From: Ecdyonurus torrentis
Lineage: Eukaryota > Arthropoda > Insecta > Ephemeroptera > Heptageniidae
Length of the DNA: 64,000 bases
Direction: 5' to 3'
NCBI GenBank assembly: GCA_949318235.1
Contig: OX439129.1
Span: 24,547,874-24,611,873, forward strand
This document shows, in pieces, positions 50,501 through 62,044 of the stretch. A program made the position numbers and the translations under genes. Below the pieces are notes generated by a model. That model ran no database searches and was not told the origin of the DNA. It saw nothing but the letters and a program-made list of their open reading frames with translations. Every line of letters starts with the position of its first letter. The first letter of the stretch is position 1.

Positions 50501-53159
50501 AAAATTATTTTTCCCATGCAACAACAAGCAATAAAAATTTCAAATGGATATCATAGATTCAAGAAATGTTACTTTATTCTTAATATACAGTTGAATTTTT
50601 TTGCAAGCAACCCCTTTGTCAAAATTTGCAAAAAAAACGATCTCGCATTGTATTAATGCTTTGAAGCTGAAAATTATTTTAGGGGTGCAATTTCATATTC
50701 TTAAAAGATTTCTTTGCAATATACAAAATTATTTTAAAATTAACTAAACTTATGAATTAATTAATTTATAACCCCTGTATTTACGCAAAAAGCAGTACAT
50801 AAAATGCCTGATTACCGCAACCAGCAGAACATCAAATTTTTAACAATTCAATTACTATTATGGAAATAAGATATTTACATTATTAGCAAAAGAACATTTA
50901 AGGGATTCAAAATTGCACCCCTAAAATAATTTTCAGCTTCAAAGCATTAAAGGAGTGGAACACCTTGAACAAAAAAGTTACGTAATATCCTAACAAACCT
51001 GAAAAACAACGTTGATTTGGCCGAAGTCATTGATTTCTAATTTATTTTCCATTCACAAAATGCCGCTGCTTGCTGCAAAATTCACAGCTCGCCTGGTCCA
51101 CGAGCAAGTAAGCCGGGCGAGCTGTGACATCAGTGACCGGCAGCGGCATTTTGTGAATGGAAAATAAATTAGAAAACAATGACTCCGGCCAAATCAACGT
51201 TGATTTTCAAGTTTGTTAGGATGTTACGCAACTTTTTTGTTCAAGGTGTTCTACGCCTTTAATAGAACGCAAGATCCGTTTTTTGCAAATTTTGGCAAAG
51301 GGGTTGCTTGCAAAAAAATTTCAACTGTACATTATGAATAAGCAACATTTCTTGACTCTATGATATTTAATTTGAAAATTTTATTGCTTGTTGTTGCATG
51401 GGAAAAATAATTTTAATAACACATTTTTGGACAACGTTCGAAAACAGGGTGTTTTAGTTTAACATTTAGTTTAACGTATTCTTTTCTTTCAAATTTGTCA
51501 TGATGTATAGCCTTGATGGTTTATTTTCATTCATTTTTGGCAATTTATTTTTATTAGATCACTGGTTTGGGAAAGACTTCAAAGAGAAGGGAGGGAAAAT
51601 GATAACTGCTGCTCTTGAGAAAACTGTGCAGACCATCAAATTTCTTATCAGCAGAGGCTACTTCCCTCGATCCTCTGAAGCCAAATTGCTTGAGTATTTC
51701 AAAGGACCTTCAGCAAAAAAAGAAGCAACTGGTATTTATTATTTACAAACATTTTAAAATTAATTGCATTAATATTTATTTCTTGGCAGAATTGATTAAA
51801 GGAGTACGTTCCCACTCTAACTTAAAACAAGCAATGATGTGCAGCTTGCTCCACGACAAATTGCAAGTAGTAATGAATGGTATTCAAAAAGCTGATGTAA
51901 GTCATACACATTATTATTAGTATTATAAAAATAAAGATTTTTGTCTTTGCCCATATATATAAATGCATGTTTTTAAGTGATAATATTCTATACTAGTATT
52001 TAAGGCACTCATAGTACTTTTTTAAATTTACCACGGCATTATTCATTATCATTGTTTATTGTCTTGTAGGCAGTACAAGGCTGGTTATTGAGGCTGTGTG
52101 GTGAGATAATAGAACGGGAACAGCTTGCGCGACTTGCTGCTGTGTGTGGCATGTTACTTCGTCAGTATCCAGTAATGCCTGGAGTTGTAGCAGATCCAAA
52201 TATTGAGATTGCACCCCTGCTTCAGATTCTCAAAGATACAAGAAAACAAATTGGTTCAAGAAACCGAGACTGGCTATGGAAGCAGTTACCTCTTGGATGG
52301 CAAGCTTCTGTTTCTCAATCTAAGCAAGGTATTATGATAAAAGCAATGCATATAAAAGTGAATGCTCTGTACATATGGCCTTTATTTAGTTTTTCCATGC
52401 TTGTTTTGTTTTTTACATAGTATAATATTCTGTTTTTATATGGGTTTCTTTTATTATATATGTTGAAATCCCAGCACCATCATTGGAGAAGAAAATTGAC
52501 GAGGTGCCAGATCATACATTAAGGGAAGCTGTAATTGACACTGCAGCTGAGTTAGAAGCACGCTTAGGGTGTGTGATTGCTGCTGTAGCCAGAGAGAGCT
52601 TCCAGATGTGGGAATCTGGACATGAGGGGTTTCCTGAATGGCCGACACTTCAGTATTTAGTACCTAGTCACGTGAGTGCACTAGTTGCTGTAGCCCAAGT
52701 TCCTGATACACAACACAACAAAGCTAGATTGCAGAAGCTTGTAGACTTTTTACACACTCTGGTTACATCTTATGAGAAACAATACTTTCTATGGCTTGAA
52801 GGTTTGTTTACATATAATATGTTTTATATATATAAAACACTTTTCTTATTGACCAATTCAAATATATTTATATCGAGGGCTACGCGGCATTTCGGTACTT
52901 GTGCAATCTCCGCGGGTGCAATTTTGGCACATGTGCAATCTACGCCACGCCTACTAATGGCACATCTGTACATGCTAAGCGTATAAAGATGTTTCAAAAA
53001 AGGTGAGCGAGGAGAATGCACATGTGCCAAAAATGCACCCGCGGAGATTGTACTAGTACCGAAATGCCGCGTAGCCCTCGATATGTTAATTGTATCAGCT
53101 GCAACTAATTTAATAATTTGAAGGTAATTAATTTATCACAATATCAATAAAATGCAATA

Positions 53160-53191
<32 letters not shown>

Positions 53192-56100
53192 GGAACAAAT
53201 TTATTCCATTTGATAAACATATTTATCAGACAATATTTTTATAAAATGCTCTGTTCCAGAATTGTTCTGTTCATGATAGAATTGAGCCTGAATGATTATA
53301 GTTGTAATAGAACAAAATACTGTTTTTTTTTTTGTTTTTTTTTTTTTTTTTTAAAATTAAAATATGCATAATATATGTGAAGCTGTGAGATGCCATTATA
53401 CACTTAAAAGCACTATAATAGAAAGAAAGAGAGAGAGAATAAAGTGTAGGAACGGGTGGAACGTCGTCGGAACAACACCGTTCCATTTTTATTAATCACT
53501 ACGTTCCAGTGCTCCCTACTTCTTGTACTATCAAGCTCGACCGCAGCAGGCGATAGAATACGGTACGGTGTGCGGCGCACTACGCCGGGTGCACGCACGA
53601 TCGCCGCTGACAGAGCGCTGGCTCGCTCGTGCTACGCCTGTCGTTCTCCGGGTGCGTAGCGTTCGCATACCACACTCATGGTGCCACAACGGGCTCTCGT
53701 AGTAACAGCATTCCCAAATTGTCGTCTCATGGTTGACGAGGCGCTGACGAGCTCAGATAGTATAAATCAACTGGGTCATTAATACAAGCTGATTTAATAT
53801 GATATGATATGTTATTATAATATATGACGCAATAAAAAGGCTGTTGTCTAGGGATTTTTTGTCCCACAGTAGTTTAATACAAATCAATTTGGCTGTTAGT
53901 TTATGGATGAGGTTTTAATAATTGTTTTAATTATACATCGTTGTTTAGTTGGATTTAATTCAAATTGTTTTATTTAGCAAGATTTCACTTTAATTATAAT
54001 TTGATAATATACGTGGTATAGACCAACTTTAATTACATTCAAAAATACCACGGGGGCTTCCCATCATTCAATGCAAAATGATTATCTTTTACTTATTTAC
54101 ACTAGGTTTCATTCACGCCACCAATATCAAGTATACAGATATAATTATATACTTATTTTATCGAAGAATTTATCATAAGAATTTATAATACAAAAGCCAA
54201 ATTCACTTTACTCAGATTTACCAAATCAATTTCCGCGATTACACATAGCACAGTTGTCAACCGGAATCTTCACGAGCCTCTCGTTGTGACGTAACCACGT
54301 CTCACCCGGCATAGCCCGGAGTATTCGTACCCCGTTAAGAGCGCGTCAAGGGCTGGAATCCTATCCCTACTGGGAGGGATTTCTCAGACACCTTTGTCTA
54401 TGACGGTTAGTACACTACTGATTTGGCTTTGCGTGCGAGAGAGCCCGCACAGCCAGATTTTACTTAAAAATGATCTGATTGGTTAATAGAAGTCACGTGA
54501 CTTTAAATAAAATGATTTTGATTGGTTGTTAAAAACTAGGAGAAAACCGAGCAAAAGACGAAGGTCGTCTAGCGCCGCACGTGCCAGGAAGCGAGGGGGT
54601 TGGGGAAAGGAAAATTGTGCCCGACTTTGTTGAAACCTGTACTACGCAATAATAACAATGATTCTATCTGTATACTTCGATGTACAATAAAATTAGAGTG
54701 AATAAAAGAAACCAATATTTTTATATACTAAATGAATTCAAAGCATAATGCATGTTAAATAAAATAATTATATATATGAATGAGAAGCCGTAATAATTAA
54801 TAATATGTTAATTACAGCAAAATTATAACTATAATTTTGTACTATGTTTTTCTAAGATCATACTACAATATTTAAAAGTAACAGACGTGGTACCGTCACA
54901 TTCACCACCGTTACAAAAAGGAAAAAAAAACAATAAAAAAAAAGAAAAAAGTTGAAAGGTTACTCTTAGAAAAACATTGAAACAAAATACTTAAACATAG
55001 AAAGTCCTGAAGTTCTTAGCATGTATGGTTCAGTGTGGAACTCCTGTCTGTCAGCCATGGAAATGAGGGCAGCTTACTCATTTTACATCTTTTTCTGTGC
55101 TTCGCCAGTTTAGCAGGACTGGCTATTTGTTGGGAATGGGAGGGCACACCTGGTTTGTTGACGTACCAGGGATGGCTGTGGGAGGGTAAAGGAGTAGCAG
55201 GTAAACCTGCAGTTCTTGGTAGACAAATATTTTTTTTAAAAATGAAACAAAATTGTCCCTGAACTAGACAATGTGACACTTAAAAAAAAATATTTGAGAT
55301 GTTGTTTTGACAAGACACTGTATTTTAGCTTATAATTTACAGGTCAGTTACATGTCGTCAACAGTTTTTTATCAGCCAAACTTGTAGCTCGCAGAGAAAT
55401 GAGTTAGCTACGAGGGTGAGAGAAATTCTCTTTGCGTCTATATTTCCATTGAGGATAGTAGACACGAAACCTGAGTTTGTCTTGCAGACATGCACTCACT
55501 GTGGTTACGTGTCTGTTCTTGCACTTCTTTGCAATAATGTTAGAGAAGGATTGGAAGCACGTGTCGGTCCACCTGGACAAGAAACAGTCGCGCCTCCTTA
55601 CATCACTTCTCTTCTGTGTTTTTATTTTTCTTATCTTTTTGTCAAGTCCATGGTCTGTGAAGTTCAGTTTCAGCAGACGTACGTGTAGTCGAAGTTCAAT
55701 TAATTTGCAATGATTGTCTTTTATAGTGAATACAGCACTGTTAGTTGTGTTCTTTTTTCTCAGTGTAATTTTACTCAAAGTCTTACGACGTTTTCTGTTG
55801 ATCTTAAACTTACGAAGTTTGGTACTGAGTTTCTTTTTCTTCTTGGACTTCTTTTTCATAGGTATTTTTGTCGGTCTCTCGAGCATAGGTGATGTCTTCA
55901 CGATGTCAGCAGCAGGTATTGGTGTAGCTTGGTGAATGGAGACTGGTCGTTTGTCATCTTGTTGTGTGACGACATCAATCACCGTGGTTTCCGTTTTATC
56001 TGCCTTAAGGGTAGAGCTAGCAGGACTCTTGTTGTTATCAGCGAGAGATGGTGACGATAACTCAAATGTTGAGACACTTTGTGTTGAATGCTCCACAGGT

Positions 56101-57641
56101 GATTCAGTTATGGTCTCAAGCACAGGTGGCGTCGTTGGTGATGGAATGTTCGCCGTTGACGTGTCAGCCTCCGCATGCACGATCAAACTTGTAACCTCTT
56201 GTTGTGTGGCTATCACTATATAAACAGCAGTAGTACGGACAAAAATATTACTTAAAGATTCTGTGGAACCCCCTGGTGTACCACGATGATCTTCCAGGTC
56301 ATATTGTGAAAGTGAGATTGGTTTCACGTCAGGTTTAACCTCTTGCTTGCTTTTAGTGGCATCACGCATTGCTAAACTAGGTGGAATGTCACACGAAGAC
56401 CAGCATGCTTCTTGCGGAGGTACGTTAGATTCTTTCAGTGTAATTTTATCTTCGTATAATTCATTACACCAAGAAGTTTGCTGTGGTATCTCCATTGCTT
56501 GCACGACGTTGTGTACTGGAGAACTAGGTGGACTGTCACATGATGACCAGCATGCTTCTTGTGGAGGTACAGATTCTTTCAGTGTAATTTTATCTTCGTA
56601 TAATTCATTACACCAAGAAGTTTGCTGTGGTATCTCCATTGCTTGCACGACGTTGTGTACTGGAGAACTAGGTGTAGATTCTTTCGGTGGAGCTTCCTCT
56701 TCGTATAATTTATGGTCACACAAACAATATTGTACTGTTTGCATCATGTCGTCGCGCTCTTGAGAACTATATGTGCGCCGGCTGCATGAAGGATGTGTGA
56801 CCCGTGAAACGCGATCCACGTCGTCAGCCCACTCTGGTTCTTTACGTGTAATTACTTCATAATGTAACATATCAAACTCCGAGATATCCTCAGGTACCTC
56901 ACACTCCCAGTGTCTCATCTTTCTACGTAGCATATGAAGCCTATAACGGTTGATGAAAAAGTCCTCATTAGCATTAGACATAATGATGTGTTTGCAATCG
57001 TGATACTCGTAGCCTGTTCTGTTCATAATGCCAATAACTTTAAAATAATACGACTCCATCAATTCAATATTACTTATCACCGATTTTGTGAAAAAATCAA
57101 ACTCACGCAGTTTATCATGTAATGACGTCACCACTTCTCTGTTATATGGTCCCAAATCTAATGGTTCCAACATTTCTTCAAAATGTAGACATTCTTTGAA
57201 AATAAATTTTGCTTGGTTCTTCAGATCATCAAAGTACTTTTCGCGCACCCACCCACGTTCTTGCATATCACATAACACTTGATGGTCATCTTCCATGTTA
57301 CAAAGATCAAGTAAATGTGTACATTGTAATAAGGTAGTAAAAATCAATCTTCGCCAAACTTTGACTTCAGAAATGAGAGTGCAGTGTTGGTAATAGATAT
57401 TAACAAGTTGCAGGCGAATACTTCTATCACCATTATCTCTAAATTTGGTTCGTGGCCAAACAACTTCTTTGCTTTCTTTGCGCAAAAATTTTTTGATCCG
57501 TTCCGCCATACTCACTACTTCGATCATGATGACTGGATTTTAATACGCAAGTGTGAAACACGTCTGCCTCACACTGCAATAATCAAATTTTGCAGTAACG
57601 AAGAGAGCGGAGAGAAGAAAAACGAGATTTTTGATTTGATT

Positions 57642-57681
<40 letters not shown>

Positions 57682-59650
57682 CAATTGAGGTTCCAAGTTC
57701 ACTCACTCACAGGCCCCCATGTAGGAACGGGTGGAACGTCGTCGGAACAACACCGTTCCATTTTTATTAATCACTACGTTCCAGTGCTCCCTACTTCTTG
57801 TACTATGCAAGCTCGACCGCAGCAGGCGATAGAATACGGTACGGTGTGCGGCGCACTACGCCGGGTGCACGCACGATCGCCGCTGACAGAGCGCTGGCTC
57901 GCTCGTGCTACGCCTGTCGTTCTCCGGGTGCGTAGCGTTCGCATACCACACTCATGGTGCCACAACGGGCTCTCGTAGTAACAGCATTCCCAAATTGTCG
58001 TCTCATGGTTGACGAGGCGCTGACGAGCTCAGATAGTATAAATCAACTGGGTCATTAATACAAGCTGATTTAATATGATATGATATGTTATTATAATATA
58101 TGACGCAATAAAAAGGCTGTTGTCTAGGGATTTTTTGTCCCACAGTAGTTTAATACAAATCAATTTGGCTGTTAGTTTATGGATGAGGTTTTAATAATTG
58201 TTTTAATTATACATCGTTGTTTAGTTGGATTTAATTCAAATTGTTTTATTTAGCAAGATTTCACTTTAATTATAATTTGATAATATACGTGGTATAGACC
58301 AACTTTAATTACATTCAAAAATACCACGGGGGCTTCCCATCATTCAATGCAAAATGATTATCTTTTACTTATTTACACTAGGTTTCATTCACGCCACCAA
58401 TATCAAGTATACAGATATAATTATATACTTATTTTATCGAAGAATTTATCATAAGAATTTATAATACAAAAGCCAAATTCACTTTACTCAGATTTACCAA
58501 ATCAATTTCCGCGATTACACATAGCACAGTTGTCAACCGGAATCTTCACGAGCCTCTCGTTGTGACGTAACCACGTCTCACCCGGCATAGCCCGGAGTAT
58601 TCGTACCCCGTTAAGAGCGCGTCAAGGGCTGGAATCCTATCCCTACTGGGAGGGATTTCTCAGACACCTTTGTCTATGACGGTTAGTACACTACTGATTT
58701 GGCTTTGCGTGCGAGAGAGCCCGCACAGCCAGATTTTACTTAAAAATGATCTGATTGGTTAATAGAAGTCACGTGACTTTAAATAAAATGATTTTGATTG
58801 GTTGTTAAAAACTAGGAGAAAACCGAGCAAAAGACGAAGGTCGTCTAGCGCCGCACGTGCCAGGAAGCGAGGGGGTTGGGGAAAGGAAAATTGTGCCCGA
58901 CTTTGTTGAAACCTGTACTACGCAATAATAACAATGATTCTATCTGTATACTTCGATGTACAATAAAATTAGAGTGAATAAAAGAAACCAATATTTTTAT
59001 ATACTAAATGAATTCAAAGCATAATGCATGTTAAATAAAATAATTATATATATGAATGAGAAGCCGTAATAATTAATAATATGTTAATTACAGCAAAATT
59101 ATAACTATAATTTTGTACTATGTTTTTCTAAGATCATACTACAATATTTAAAAGTAACAGACGTGGTACCGTCACAAAAGTAGAATGTAAAATTTACAAA
59201 ATTTATATTTTAATTGGAATCTAATAATGTCTGAATATATTACTGCCTATAACACTCATTGTACACTGATCTAGGCTGTTTTTGTGCATTTTATTATTAA
59301 ATTATTTTTTTTATCACCGCAGTGGTTTATCATAGATAAATACTTTTAAATTACATAAAAGACATGGTTTTAATAAATAATTAGGTACTTTTAGATTGAT
59401 TGATAAAAAGATGATAGAATATAATTAACAAAAACACATAGATTTGAAGAATTGGGGAATGGGAAATTGAGCTGCTAATCGACAGTGATTACTTGCATGA
59501 GAGATCGAGAGAGAAAGTATAAGCTAACCTAGTCCCCAATTAAACGCAATAGGCGTTTATAAATTGCAAACTTTAAATAAACTAGCAGTTAAATTTTGTA
59601 GTGAGCTCATTATTACCTATATGCTCAAATTTTTATAGAGTGTGAGCTTA

Positions 59651-59741
<91 letters not shown>

Positions 59742-62000
59742 ATTTTGAAGGATAAGATATTTTTAATTTTATTGCTTCCATTTTGTGTGTAGATGCACCA
59801 TACCGAGAAGAAGATGAACCTAAAGTGGACTATGATGAAAATGTGGTTAGCTTGGCTCAATTGAGTACCAATCACAATCACTGCATTTACCTAACTTATA
59901 AAGTGCTTCAATTGATGAATGCATTTGTTGGCCTTGGGAAAGACTCGGAGGGAATTCCTGGTCAAAAGGTGTGTTGAAAATACTTTAAAACTTTTAATAT
60001 TGTGTCTAATATTTTATTTTAAAGGTCCGTACTAAAACTTTAGTTGAGTTTCAACTACATTTTATTCCAATAACAAATTGGGATGTGTGCTCAGCATTGG
60101 AGAAGTTTGTTGCGGATGCATGGGAGAAAGTCAGTCGTGGGTACTTCAAGCACATGGCTCAGATCTGCATAGAAGGTATGTAATACAGTGTACATATTTG
60201 TACAATTTTATAATGTGCTTATAGTTTATTATAGACGTATGCATTAAATTTTTATGAAATGGGGAAAAATTTCATTTCATCCGGATTCAAATAAATATAG
60301 TACTATGTATTTTATATAACTACATGCTGGTTAATTTTAAAATAAAAAGCAATAAATTTATTATTAACAATTTTTCAAAATGTTTCAGCATGGCAGCCAC
60401 CTGCTCCTGGGGTGACCTTAACTCATAAACACTTGGGTCAGCTGTATTTTGCAAATGCTGTTCTTGAAAAGCTAATCATTGAGATGGCTGGGATGCTCAT
60501 TCCTACCCAAGATCTAAAAGAACCAGCCCGACAGATTGACGAGATGTGCTTAGTCTGCCCTTGTGTTTCAGAAAACTTGGTAAAAGTGTTTAGGATATGT
60601 GCAGAATTATATATTATAGCCTATATTAATTGAACAATTTAAAATACAACAAAATACTTCCAACTTGTTACACCTCCTTATTATAACATTTTAAATCATC
60701 AGATATAAGCAGAGAAAGAAGAAAGTAAAAAATGAATTCAATAATTAGTGCTTTCATACTTCTTTGTTTGTGCTTTTATTATCATATATTATTATTTTAT
60801 TAAACCTTTTCTTTTATATGTGACTTAAAAGGGTGCTTTGAAAAATATAGCTCAGGTCACTGCAAGCATATGATTTTATTTTATTTTTTTCCCCAAAAAA
60901 AATATAAACTGCTTGCTACTATTTGTATTTTTTTATCTAGTGTTTGTACTCTGTTTTGGGAGTAAATTTTTTGAAATTAATTTTTTCAAAAATGGATAGT
61001 CCTTCCCCAATTGGTGATCATAATATATAGGCATGTATATATTTAGGATCCTGGTTGAATATGATACAAATAGTTACCAGAAAATGAACCAGTTTATTAT
61101 TATTTTTAGAATTTTTGGCGCTCGGAATTATTGGCTCGTGTTGTGGAAGTAGCTGGATTGCTTCCCCGAAGTACGGACAACTTAAAAGACCTCAACTCTT
61201 TTGCAATTGCTGGGCAGGAAGTGCTGAACAAGATGTGGGGATTGTTTTACCGCAGTGTGCAACGAATTGGAAAATTTCCCAAGGAAATTACTTGCCTACC
61301 CACTGATACTCCTTCTGTGATAAAAGCAATGGATCTTTTTGTGGCAGGTTGTCTTGATGAATTAGGAGACTTCCTGGAATTGAAGACCCCATCAGGTAAT
61401 TTTATTTCATCTGTTTTGCACCTTGATAAAAGTCCAATTTAATATTTTATATTTAACATACACGTGCAATATAAACCATTTGAATAAAATTTGTTAAAAA
61501 CTTCTAGAATTGTATACTTTCTACTTCTATAATTTCTATAGGATTAAAATTGTTTAGAATGAAATGTTTGAATTTTCCTAATTTACTTTACCCTTTGCCA
61601 ATAGGACGGCAGAATGCAAGTCAAACACTGCGTAATAAAGTAAAAAAGTTACAGAAAAGTTCTATTGGCAAGCAATCATCAAAAGTAACTGTCAAGTCAT
61701 CAACTGATATCAAGGATCCAGAACTGCAATATTGTCGAGCTTGCAAGAAAAAGGAAACTGCATTGGTGAAATTCATCAAGTGCCCTGAATGTGAAAAGGA
61801 GAAATATCCTGATGCAAACTTCTTTTGTAGTGAAGATTGCAAAGGTTGGTCTATAGTTTGTGTTATAAATGGTGAATGGAAAGTCTAAGGAATCTACATG
61901 CTATAATTAATAGTTTTAAAAGGCTAGAATTGTATTATAAAAATAAAAATATTATTCATTTAAGCTATTTTTTGCATAGCGATCCAGGTCACAAATTGTG

Positions 62001-62044
<44 letters not shown>

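Larger units (their letters stand above)
53445..59176 (-). mobile_element. Young non-autonomous LTR element, 5.7 kb
   Basis: Two direct repeats, 53445-54900 (1456 bp) and 57720-59176 (1457 bp), both TGTAGG...GTCACA on the plus strand. By eye they differ by a single inserted G near 57807. They are flanked by a 4-bp duplication AAAG (53441-53444, 59177-59180). The interior (54901-57719) holds one minus-strand ORF. Sense is the minus strand: the primer-binding-site candidate TGGGGGCC lies directly inside the 57720 LTR, and a purine-rich GGTGGTGAA lies directly before the other LTR. I see no protease, reverse transcriptase, RNase H or integrase, so mobilisation would need a helper. Gene B intron 12. 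Confidence 0.9.

Noticed and set aside
53456..53659. ORF within the LTR (repeated at 57685-57978)
   Set aside because: It lies in both LTRs in the GC-rich block, antisense to the element, and has no recognisable motif.
55416..57282. Plus-strand ORFs opposite the 707-codon frame
   Set aside because: They are antisense shadows of a single long minus-strand ORF; several overlap one another in different frames.
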